From an uncultured Anaerosolibacter sp. (GTDB lineage: Bacteria > Bacillota_A > Clostridia > Peptostreptococcales > Thermotaleaceae), in the NCBI GenBank assembly GCA_937948705.1, contig CALECF010000001.1, positions 1 to 47,696 of the forward strand: a stretch of 47,696 nt of DNA, read 5' to 3'. The notes under the pieces are model-generated. The model was given only the letters and a program-made list of their open reading frames with translations. It was not told the origin of the DNA and made no database searches. Within the stretch, counting starts at the first letter, position 1, and the number at the start of each line of letters is the position of its first letter. Below, piece after piece: positions 41,271 to 47,696 of this stretch. The translations under genes and the position numbers were made by a program.

Positions 41271-41840
41271 TTGGTGGTTGTGAATCTAAAAAAATATAGA
41301 AGGTTATTGTTTGTCATTGCTATAGTAATGGTGATAGGAGTTGCAGCAAATAGCACCAATTGGGTTTTAAAAATACTATATCCTATGCATTATAGAATAC
41401 TTGTTGAAAAATACTCAGATGAGTACGATCTAGATCCATTTTTAGTGGCAGCAATTATAAGGGCAGAAAGTAAATTTAATGAGAAAGCTAGATCTCCCAA
41501 GGAAGCAAAGGGGCTAATGCAGATTGCCCCTATAACTGGAGAATGGGCAGCGAGGCAATTGGAAATCAAGGATTACAGTGAGGAAATGCTGTATATTCCA
41601 GAAATAAATATTCGTATTGGGTGTTGGTATATTGATAGGCTCAGAAGTGAATTTGATGGAAGGCTACAGCTTATTTTAGCAGCATACAATGGCGGTAGTG
41701 GCAATGTGAGCAAATGGCTTAATAATCCAGAGTATAGCCAAGATGGTGTTACCTTACATGAAATTCCTTTTTGGGAAACCAAAGCATACGTAGATAAAGT
41801 GTTGAAAAGTTATAAAATTTATAGTCTTTTATATAGATAA
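41271..41840 (+). CDS. Membrane-anchored Slt-type lytic transglycosylase
   Basis: A 189-residue peptidoglycan glycosidase of the SLT family (GH23). An N-terminal signal anchor (about 11-27) precedes the catalytic domain with Glu66 in AIIRAESKFN, followed by AKGLMQIAP, NIRIGCWYIDRL and AAYNGGSGNV motifs, all standard for SLT. These enzymes cleave glycan strands by forming anhydromuramic ends. CCGGAGGG lies before TTG 41271; the nearby GTG 41274 is an alternative start. It is the third gene after polA and coaE and ends at a hairpin. Confidence 0.92.
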   Translation: MVVVNLKKYRRLLFVIAIVMVIGVAANSTNWVLKILYPMHYRILVEKYSDEYDLDPFLVAAIIRAESKFNEKARSPKEAKGLMQIAPITGEWAARQLEIKDYSEEMLYIPEINIRIGCWYIDRLRSEFDGRLQLILAAYNGGSGNVSKWLNNPEYSQDGVTLHEIPFWETKAYVDKVLKSYKIYSLLYR

Positions 41841-41862
41841 CAGTAAAAATACTGTTATCTAT
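41831..41862 (+). terminator. Probable intrinsic terminator overlapping the stop codon
   Basis: A 14-bp stem (41831-41844 with 41849-41862) around an AAAA loop with core AGATAACAGTA. It is AT-rich and its T-run is interrupted, so termination strength is uncertain. The stop at 41838-41840 lies in the stem. Confidence 0.6.
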
Positions 41863-42029
41863 ATATTTATTAGAGTATTTGATTGAACAATTGGCAGATG
41901 TTTTTTATAATAATAGGGCGAGGTTATATTTTTTTTTATATATGAGATAATGCTAATTATTTTGATCTTAAGACGGTATGAGGTTTTACTTGAAAAAAGG
42001 TTACACGAATAAGAAAGGAAAGTGAATGT

Positions 42030-43064
42030 ATGGAACATATGAGAGGTCTTGAAGATATTAAAAATATAAAGATTGATCCAGAGCGATTGATGCACTCCGG
42101 TACCCATGAGGAAATATTGAAAGGTACAACAACAGATGTCTATTTTTTGAGAACCATGGACATCTTAAGGCAAATGAATCTTGAGTCTGAAATCGTCACT
42201 GCAGAAATATTTGCTAGAAAATCTGGTGTTTTTGCTGGAGTGCAAGAGGTAATAAATATGTTGAAGGATAAAGAGGTTGAAGTTTGGACTGTTGATGAAG
42301 GAGAATCTTTTCATTCAAAGGATACCCTTATCAGAATTAAAGGAGCATATAGTGAATTTGGAATTTTTGAAACAGCAATGCTGGGGAGTCTAGCCAGTGC
42401 TAGTGGCTGGGCAACTGCATCAAGAGAAGTAAAAGAAGCCTGTGGGGAGAAGACGTTCCTCTGCTTTGGAGCAAGACATGTACACCCTGCAGTTGCTCCT
42501 GTAATGGAAAGAGCAGCTGTAATCGGTGGTGCAACTGGTGTAAGCTGTGTTCTTGCCTCAAAACTCTTAGGTATTGAAGCTTCAGGCACCCTTCCCCATG
42601 CAGCCATGTTGATCGCTGGGGATACCTTAGAGGTAGCAAAGATATATGATGCAGTAATGCCTGAGAGTCACAAAAGGACTGTGCTGGTCGATACCTTTAA
42701 GGATGAAGTAGAGGAAAGCCTTAGAATTGCCAGCGCCTTAGGGGAACGTTTATACGGCGTGAGATTGGACACGCCCAGCGAGCGAGGTGGTGTAACGCCA
42801 CAGCTTGTACATGAACTAAGGCATAAACTGAATTTTAATGGATATGATCATGTGAAGATATTTGTATCAGGGGGGTTGACTCCTGAGAAGATAAGAATAC
42901 TTAAGGATGCAGGAGCAGATTCATTTGGTGTAGGAAGCTATATTTCTGGTGCATCTGCTATTGATATGACCATGGATATTAAGGAAGTGAACAATAAGCC
43001 TGTGGCGAAAAGAGGTAGAATACCTGGATTGGTTGAGAATAAAAAACTGAAAAAGGTATTATAG
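42030..43064 (+). CDS. Nicotinate phosphoribosyltransferase
   Basis: A 344-residue enzyme of the short nicotinate phosphoribosyltransferase (PncB-type) group, converting nicotinate and PRPP to nicotinate mononucleotide for NAD salvage. The family pattern is visible: TTTDVYFLRTMDIL near residue 33, FGARHVHPAVAPVMERAAVIGGATGVSCVLA near 149, GTLPHAAMLIAGD near 188, and the phosphate-binding FVSGGLTPEKIRILKDAGADSFGVGSYI near 275. GAAAGGAAAG lies upstream of the ATG. No NadD/NadE or nicotinamidase gene is adjacent. A quinolinate-type enzyme is less likely given the family motifs. Confidence 0.9.
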   Translation: MEHMRGLEDIKNIKIDPERLMHSGTHEEILKGTTTDVYFLRTMDILRQMNLESEIVTAEIFARKSGVFAGVQEVINMLKDKEVEVWTVDEGESFHSKDTLIRIKGAYSEFGIFETAMLGSLASASGWATASREVKEACGEKTFLCFGARHVHPAVAPVMERAAVIGGATGVSCVLASKLLGIEASGTLPHAAMLIAGDTLEVAKIYDAVMPESHKRTVLVDTFKDEVEESLRIASALGERLYGVRLDTPSERGGVTPQLVHELRHKLNFNGYDHVKIFVSGGLTPEKIRILKDAGADSFGVGSYISGASAIDMTMDIKEVNNKPVAKRGRIPGLVENKKLKKVL

Positions 43065-43107
43065 GTGTATTTCAAAAGAACATAGTAGAGTAGATGGAGG
43101 TATTCCG

Positions 43108-44733
43108 TTGATTAATAGGAAAAAAAACAGATTCATCATACTAATGTTATTGTTTTGTCTAACATTTTTTGGTTGCAGCAAGCCTATAGAAGAGGGTGGG
43201 GAACAAGAACAGCCGATTGAAAAAGCTAAAAAGCCTTTATCGGGTGGGGAACTGGTTTTACCAATAACACACTTTGATACGTTAAATCCAATACTCAATA
43301 AGAATGAGAGTGTATTCTATTTCAATCAGCTAATCTATGATGGGCTTGTGTCTTTAAACGGTAAATTAGAGGCTCAACCTTCATTGGCAACTGGTTGGAC
43401 TGTTACTGAAAATGGAGAGGGTTGGAGCTTTCAGTTGAGAGAGAATGTTACATGGCACGACGGACAACCATTTACAGCTGAAGATGTAAAGTTTACCATT
43501 GATGCCATTAGGATGAATAGCGGTAGTGCAGAGAAGTCGATATTCGGTGGTTTCGTAAAGAATATTAGGAGTGTAGCCTTTCAAGGACCCCATAAGATTA
43601 CTATCGAAACAGACTCTGCCACAAGCAATCAAATTGAAAATTTTCAGTTTCCAATCATCCCAAAGCATAAATATCGATCACCTGAGGATGTGTTTAAACA
43701 ACCTAAGGATATTCTGGTGGGTACGGGAAGATTCAAAGTCGAAGAGTATATCAAACCAAGCTATATCACGCTGAAGGCGAATGAAAGGTATTGGGATAAA
43801 AGTGGGTTTGTACCCACAATTATAGGGAAAATTGTTCCGGATTCAGAGACTGCTCTTTCTACTGTTGAAGCGAATGAAGCTTCTTTAGGGAAGGCTACGG
43901 ATTTTGATTGGGAAAAATATGGGGAAGACAAATCTTTAAAGACATATGCGTATATAGATTGGAATTATGAATTTATAGGATTTAATTTTAACAGAGTACT
44001 GCCTGCGGATAAGAGTATTCGTACTGCTATAGCCTACACAATCGATAGGCATCAGATTGTAAATGATGTGTATTTTGGACATGCTACCATTACGGATACC
44101 CCTATTCATCCAGATTCATGGCTCAATGATGAATCGGCACAAAAATATGGTAAAGAGCGAGAACGTGCCAAAAAAATATTAGCAGATGCAAATTGGAAGG
44201 ATGAGAATAAGGATGGCATCGTTGAAAATGAGTTAAATCAAAACTTATCATTAACTTTGTTAGTGAATAATGATAATTTGCGTCGCGTTGAAGTTGCAGA
44301 AATTATAGCAGCACAGCTAAAAGAACTCGGGATTGGGGTAGTGGTGGAGAAGGTAACTTGGGAACAATATCAGTATAGGCTCTATGCTGGAGAATACGAC
44401 ATGGTCTTAGGTGGCTGGAAGATGTCTGTAAATCCAAATATTAGTTTTATCTTTCACTCAGCATATAAGGGAAACAGCAACTTTATTGGTTACTCCAATA
44501 GCCAATTGGATCAACAATTGACAGAAGCTGCTTTGGCAAAAACATCAGAGATAAGAAAGCAAAAGTATAGAGCTGTTCAGAATACCATCTTAGAAGAGAT
44601 TCCTTATTATAGTTTATATTTTGAAAATAATGCTTTGGTCGTCAAGGATTATGTAAAAGGTGAGATTGACCCAAAACCTTATAATATCTACAACAGCATT
44701 GAACAATGGTATGTACTTGAAGAGACGGAGTAA
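43108..44733 (+). CDS. Oligopeptide/substrate-binding lipoprotein (SBP_bac_5)
   Basis: A 541-residue extracytoplasmic solute-binding protein of the OppA/DppA type. The lipobox is LTFFGC, with Cys23 as the lipidation site after a basic N-terminus and hydrophobic core. The SBP_bac_5 pattern is clear (GGELVLPITHFDTLNPILNK, FYFNQLIYDGLVSLNGKLE, the motif WHDGQPFTAEDVKFTIDAI near residue 114, and the C-terminal YYSLYFENNALVV). Substrates of this family include peptides and nickel. The TTG start follows TGGAGGT at 6 bases. No permease or ATPase genes follow, so it is an orphan binding protein. Confidence 0.93.
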   Translation: MINRKKNRFIILMLLFCLTFFGCSKPIEEGGEQEQPIEKAKKPLSGGELVLPITHFDTLNPILNKNESVFYFNQLIYDGLVSLNGKLEAQPSLATGWTVTENGEGWSFQLRENVTWHDGQPFTAEDVKFTIDAIRMNSGSAEKSIFGGFVKNIRSVAFQGPHKITIETDSATSNQIENFQFPIIPKHKYRSPEDVFKQPKDILVGTGRFKVEEYIKPSYITLKANERYWDKSGFVPTIIGKIVPDSETALSTVEANEASLGKATDFDWEKYGEDKSLKTYAYIDWNYEFIGFNFNRVLPADKSIRTAIAYTIDRHQIVNDVYFGHATITDTPIHPDSWLNDESAQKYGKERERAKKILADANWKDENKDGIVENELNQNLSLTLLVNNDNLRRVEVAEIIAAQLKELGIGVVVEKVTWEQYQYRLYAGEYDMVLGGWKMSVNPNISFIFHSAYKGNSNFIGYSNSQLDQQLTEAALAKTSEIRKQKYRAVQNTILEEIPYYSLYFENNALVVKDYVKGEIDPKPYNIYNSIEQWYVLEETE

Positions 44734-44787
44734 TAGCCTGTTTAGTAGAATATACTCGAGTAGGTTTGATGACTCAGAAAAATGATA

Positions 44788-44816
44788 TTGACATAAACAA
44801 AAAAAAGTGGTATTAT
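44788..44816 (+). promoter_or_regulatory. Strong sigma-A promoter of tRNA-Leu(GAG)
   Basis: -35 TTGACA (44788-44793), a 17-base spacer and -10 TATTAT (44811-44816) with an extended TGG. The tRNA starts 17 bases later. Confidence 0.85.
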
Positions 44817-44832
44817 TGTTAAGTGACAAAAT

Positions 44833-44917
44833 GCGGATGTGCTGGAATCGGCAGACAGGCACGTTTGAGGGGCGTGTGTCAACTGACGTATGGGTTCAAG
44901 TCCCATCATCCGCACCA
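44833..44917 (+). tRNA. tRNA-Leu (anticodon GAG)
   Basis: An 85-base tRNA with encoded CCA (44915-44917). The acceptor stem is GCGGATG/CATCCGC. The anticodon stem CACGT/GCGTG (with a closing T-G pair) surrounds loop TTGAGGG, giving anticodon GAG. A long variable arm and GTTCAAGTC T-loop are present. It reads CUC/CUU codons. Confidence 0.93.
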
Positions 44918-44987
44918 AATGACAAACAGAGTAGATACTTGTATAGTGTCTACTTATTTTTATGTGTTTATTTATGTTTAATATGTA

Positions 44988-45017
44988 AGAAGAATCGAGA
45001 AAGTTCTCGATTCTTCT
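44988..45017 (-). terminator. Intrinsic terminator, minus strand
   Basis: A 13-bp stem with ATCGAGA/TCTCGAT core (44988-45000 with 45005-45017). On the minus strand the descending arm is T-rich and follows the mini-protein stop; it may also stop read-through from the tRNA. Confidence 0.7.
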
Positions 45018-45024
45018 CAGGAAA

Positions 45025-45249
45025 TTAGAACACTCCGCCTATGAATCCACTTCCGAAAAGTACTATCAGCAACAGGAAGAAGAATAACAAGCTTGAATCA
45101 TCACCTATGCCACCTAAGAACCCACCTGATCCACAACCAATGCCGCCACCTATACCTCCACCGAACAATACAACCAAAAGTAGGAAGAAGAATAGTAAAG
45201 ATGAATTGTCACCAAAGCCACCTAAAAATCCTTTTTTAGCATCACTCAT
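45025..45249 (-). CDS. Mini-protein with duplicated hydrophobic segment, copy 2
   Basis: A 74-residue paralogue of the protein at 32224-32427. It again has two units: GDNSSLLFFFLLLVVLFGG and GDDSSLLFFFLLLIVLFGS, joined by a Gly-rich linker (GGGIGGGIGCGSGGFLGGI). Each Leu/Phe block could span a membrane, giving a hairpin with a glycine-rich turn. The start is ATG with GGAGGTG upstream. It is convergent to tRNA-Leu(GAG). The near identity of the two repeats within and between proteins suggests recent duplication or tight constraint. Function is unknown; a spore or envelope role is speculation. Confidence 0.85.
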   Translation of the reverse strand: MSDAKKGFLGGFGDNSSLLFFFLLLVVLFGGGIGGGIGCGSGGFLGGIGDDSSLLFFFLLLIVLFGSGFIGGVF

Positions 45250-45545
45250 TTATTTGCACCTCCATAGAATGGTATTTGAAACAGAGTTTATTTTTATCTG
45301 TCTATACACAGTATGTAAATGATAGGCATTGGGTTACAATAATTATAAGGTCACTACTAATAATAAAATGAGAGTGGTCTCGCCTGTGTATGTCGCATAA
45401 AAAAATGAAATAAACTAAAAAATATGGCTTATTTATAAAGGCATAAGTATATAATAAATGTGGGTAAAAAAGTATTTTCTCTGCGCTTCAAAGGGTGCAT
45501 ATTATCTATAGTAATGAAGAATAAGCTTCGAAGGAATGAAGTTGA

Positions 45546-45803
45546 ATGAAGTTCGTAAACAAATTGAATCAAAGAGTGTGCCGAATAAATCAAGCTATTG
45601 AAGATTATCAGGAAATACTTCATCAAGAAGATGTAAAAAAGCAATTAGATATTCAAAAATATGTACAGAACAAGTTGCAGAGTCTGAAGAATAAGCGGAA
45701 TGAGTATTTAATATGTATTCAAGCGATCACATATTTAGAGAATCATCTAGAAAAAAGTGAGTTCGAAAAGGTGCTCACAATTTATCCAGAGACTATTGAC
45801 TAA
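45546..45803 (+). CDS. Unknown small coiled-coil protein
   Basis: An 85-residue, charged, all-helical protein: NKLNQRVCRINQAIEDYQEILHQED, then IQKYVQNKLQSLKNKRNEYLICIQ form likely coiled-coil heptads. No motif or family is recognised. AAGGA lies about 10 bases before the ATG, and a -10-like TATAAT is some 95 bases upstream. Its stop codon falls inside the promoter region of the following tRNA-Val gene. It could be a small regulatory or structural partner, but nothing in the context says which. Confidence 0.6.
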   Translation: MKFVNKLNQRVCRINQAIEDYQEILHQEDVKKQLDIQKYVQNKLQSLKNKRNEYLICIQAITYLENHLEKSEFEKVLTIYPETID

Positions 45804-45824
45804 GATTATTGTATGTTGTATCAT
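45796..45824 (+). promoter_or_regulatory. Promoter of tRNA-Val(GAC)
   Basis: -35 TTGACT (45796-45801), a 17-base spacer and -10 TATCAT (45819-45824), starting inside the last codons of the preceding gene. The tRNA begins 28 bases downstream. Confidence 0.6.
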
Positions 45825-45852
45825 AGTATAGTAACCGAATTATGACTAACAT

Positions 45853-45927
45853 GCGAGATTAACTCAGTGGTAGAGTACTTCCTTGACGTGGAAGGAGTCA
45901 TGGGTTCGAGTCCCTTATCTCGCACCA
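45853..45927 (+). tRNA. tRNA-Val (anticodon GAC)
   Basis: A 75-base tRNA with encoded CCA (45925-45927). Acceptor stem GCGAGAT/ATCTCGC, D-stem ACTC/GAGT and anticodon stem CTTCC/GGAAG with loop TTGACGT, anticodon GAC. The T-stem ATGGG/CCCTT has one T-T mismatch at the second pair. The T-loop TTCGAGT is standard. Confidence 0.93.
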
Positions 45928-45933
45928 ATTTTG

Positions 45934-45962
45934 AACTGCTTATGATGATGGCAGTTTTTTTG
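45934..45962 (+). terminator. Intrinsic terminator after tRNA-Val
   Basis: A short stem AACTGC/GCAGTT (45934-45939 with 45951-45956), an 11-base loop and seven T. Confidence 0.75.
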
Positions 45963-46146
45963 TTTTTTGATTTTAGATGTCCGTACAAAACAAACAGAAT
46001 GATTTATATAGCTTCATAAAAACTGGCTTTCAATGGGTAGAATAGCTCTTATTGCTGGGGGGTGAAAAAAATAAATTAAAAAAGAAGGATATTTATTTTT
46101 TTTGGAGAAAATATACAGAAAATTAAGAAAACAGGAGCGAATACCT

Positions 46147-46284
46147 ATGACTGATAAGTTAGAAAGATTTCGACAAGAGTTAGATGAGTTGAAGGAAATA
46201 TTTGAACACCTTGATGAGGTGAATCAGAAGCGGCTGGAAGAGGCCATTATTATGCTAAAAACAAAATTCATGGTTAGAATGTAA
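46147..46284 (+). CDS. Unknown 45-residue helical peptide
   Basis: A 45-residue, strongly helical, acidic protein (KLERFRQELDELKEIFEHLD, then QKRLEEAIIMLKTKF). ATG 46147 is preceded by AGGAG at 46133-46137 with 9-base spacing; a longer frame from TTG 46102 passes through that site and is less likely. The length and the leucine-rich single-helix pattern recall small Spo0E-like phosphatases, but their SxxxD signature is not seen. It is well translated by codon appearance; the function is unknown. Confidence 0.55.
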   Translation: MTDKLERFRQELDELKEIFEHLDEVNQKRLEEAIIMLKTKFMVRM

Positions 46285-46579
46285 GTCTATAGTTTCCATG
46301 GTCACATACCTATATTTACTTTGCTAAATAACAGCAAATATTCTTTGAAGAAAAAGGAAGGTTTTTTAGATTTTATGTAGAATCTTATATTTATAGGAAA
46401 CCTGTAGGCTTGTACTGCTGTTTTGCCTGAAAAGAATTTAGTAAGACTTTTTGATTTGTATTGGGCAATAACAGTATTCAGTACATAGGAACTAAAAGTC
46501 AGCATCAATAGTATCCTGTATAAAAAGGGTGGACGTGTTTCCTACAAGTATTTTGAACTATACTGAGGGGGTTTATCGG

Positions 46580-47689
46580 ATGGGTAAAGGCAACAAACTA
46601 ATAATTATTTTGGCGCTTGTTCTATTAAGTGCTTTTTCAATGGTGATGGTCACAAATGCAGAAGAGTCTGCAAAGGGAGTTACTATTGCTAAAGATGTAA
46701 ATGTTAGGAGTGGGGCGGATACCACAGCGACTGTTATTGCTACCTTATCCCTTGGAGAGTATGTTCAAATCATAGACAATGAAGATGATTGGTATTTAAT
46801 CCAGCTTAATAATGGAAATCAAGGTTGGGTATATAATGATTTAATTGTTCTCATGGACGAAACAAAAAATATAATTAAAAAGGGAATTGTGCTCGGAGAT
46901 AGCGTAAATTTAAGAGACCTTCCTGATGGTAATGCAAGCATTATAAAAAGCTTCAGTAAAGGTACAGAAGTGAAGGTTGTAGGAGAAAGTGCTGCGTGGT
47001 ATGAAGTGATGGTAGATGATCAATTGAAGGGTTGGATACATTCAGACTATATTCAATTGGCACCTAATTATGCAACAGGTAAGGTAACTGGCTCGAATGT
47101 TAACATGCGGAAGACTCCTGCTTTAGATGGGGAGATTGTTGCTACCCTTGGAATGGACAACTATATTTCGATCAAAACATTTAATAACGGTTGGTATAAT
47201 GTAATTACACAAAATGGTAAAGAAGGCTGGATTCATCAGGATTATATTATGGTTGTGCTAGAGAACGCTGCAGGCACAGCGATATCAAGGTCAGCTGCGA
47301 GGACACCAGCGATGAGTAAAATCGTTGACATTGCAAAGCAGTATTTGGGAATACCTTATAAGTATGGTACAAATGGGCCAAGTAGTTTTGATTGTTCAGG
47401 TTTCACATCCTATGTACTCAAAAGTGCAGGATATTCAGTTGCTAGGTCTTCTAGGGATCAAGCCCATAATGGGGAAAAGGTTACCAAGTCAGACTTAAAA
47501 ACAGGAGATCTGGTATTCTTTGACACCGTGGGAAAAGTAGATGGCAATATTACCCATGTAGGTATCTATATAGGCGATGGAAAGTTTATTCATGCTTCGT
47601 CCGGGAAAAGTGCAAAAAAAGTAGTGATTTCAGAGCTAAACGAAGGGTATTACCAAGATAGGTTTGTTACAGCAAGGAGATTAATATAG
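46580..47689 (+). CDS. Secreted NlpC/P60 endopeptidase with three SH3b domains
   Basis: A 369-residue exported cell-wall hydrolase. A signal peptide (residues 1-27, ending VTNA) precedes three bacterial SH3 domains (about 32-90, 103-160, 166-223), each with the NVRSGAD/NLRDLPD/NMRKTPA start and a GW ending (QGWVYNDLI, KGWIHSDYI, EGWIHQDYI). The C-terminal NlpC/P60 domain (about 245-369) has Cys272 (FDCSGF), His326 (THVGIYIG) and His338 (FIHAS). It cleaves gamma-D-Glu-diamino acid bonds in peptidoglycan. ATG 46580 follows GAGGGGG; the longer frame from GTG 46529 runs across that site. The stop is 7 bases before the window end. Confidence 0.95.
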   Translation: MGKGNKLIIILALVLLSAFSMVMVTNAEESAKGVTIAKDVNVRSGADTTATVIATLSLGEYVQIIDNEDDWYLIQLNNGNQGWVYNDLIVLMDETKNIIKKGIVLGDSVNLRDLPDGNASIIKSFSKGTEVKVVGESAAWYEVMVDDQLKGWIHSDYIQLAPNYATGKVTGSNVNMRKTPALDGEIVATLGMDNYISIKTFNNGWYNVITQNGKEGWIHQDYIMVVLENAAGTAISRSAARTPAMSKIVDIAKQYLGIPYKYGTNGPSSFDCSGFTSYVLKSAGYSVARSSRDQAHNGEKVTKSDLKTGDLVFFDTVGKVDGNITHVGIYIGDGKFIHASSGKSAKKVVISELNEGYYQDRFVTARRLI

Positions 47690-47696
47690 TAAATAA

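Noticed and set aside
44807..45028. 73-residue open frame on the plus strand
   Set aside because: It covers tRNA-Leu(GAG) and has no family features.
45041..45322. 93-residue Pro/Lys-rich open frame on the plus strand
   Set aside because: It is antisense to the mini-protein, whose start, ribosome binding site and paralogue favour the minus strand.
46285..46579. Cyclic di-AMP (ydaO-type) riboswitch before the NlpC/P60 gene
   Set aside because: Such leaders occur before wall hydrolases, but I see none of the conserved core here; the 295 bases show no convincing structure.

Overview
The window is about 47.7 kb of AT-rich, Gram-positive-type DNA. The gene set (DegS/DegU-like pair, YkuS and DUF896 small proteins, a CcpA-like LacI regulator with matching cre boxes, tungsten/molybdenum aldehyde:ferredoxin oxidoreductase, M18 aminopeptidase, strong AGGAGG ribosome binding sites, many short intrinsic terminators) points to an anaerobic member of the Clostridia, perhaps close to Alkaliphilus. 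That placement is inference from gene content. I see no phage, insertion sequence or CRISPR array. It reads as ordinary chromosome with many short transcription units.

Left part (1-11.3 kb): a 139-bp near-perfect palindrome carries a bidirectional terminator and two mirror-image cre boxes. It sits just upstream of a near-consensus sigma-54 promoter driving a MatC-type dicarboxylate carrier. Next come a SatP-type acetate/succinate transporter and a two-gene aldehyde:ferredoxin oxidoreductase operon (16-Cys ferredoxin plus AOR) with an unusual leader. A cluster follows with a UvrC-like protein lacking its C-terminal nuclease half, a MocR-type regulator, and an alanine dehydrogenase homologue that has lost the catalytic His96. 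On the minus strand lie an M23 peptidase/bactofilin pair and an unrecognised gene divergent from a MarR regulator.

Middle (11.4-31.6 kb): an 1809-residue regulator combines a degenerate kinase domain, an AAA-type ATPase, a helical-repeat region, GAF, an intact GGDEF domain and a second GAF. It is flanked by MarR and CcpA-like genes. Then come YkuS, a YgiQ-type radical SAM protein, orphan hutH, DUF896, orphan CheW, a secreted protein, a DegS/DegU-like two-component pair, an M18 aminopeptidase, a LysR regulator, an AlbA_2/HATPase protein and a cation efflux protein.

Right part (31.8-47.7 kb): tRNA-Leu(CAA), tRNA-Leu(GAG) and tRNA-Val(GAC); two paralogous tiny hydrophobic proteins, each near a tRNA-Leu gene; a YdjM-like membrane protein; a YkuD L,D-transpeptidase; an ECF sigma/anti-sigma pair with its probable autoregulated promoter; a YbaK-type deacylase; the run polA-coaE-lytic transglycosylase; a nicotinate phosphoribosyltransferase; an oligopeptide-binding lipoprotein; and a triple-SH3b NlpC/P60 hydrolase. 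Cell-wall enzymes recur (M23, YkuD, transglycosylase, NlpC/P60).

No intergenic stretch exceeds 300 bases. The longest gaps are 1-278 (described), 45250-45545 (only a possible -10 element) and 46285-46579 (no structure I recognise). The most notable items are the pseudokinase-diguanylate cyclase giant, the palindrome/cre/sigma-54 control region, the H96L alanine dehydrogenase homologue next to the truncated UvrC, and the paired mini-proteins.
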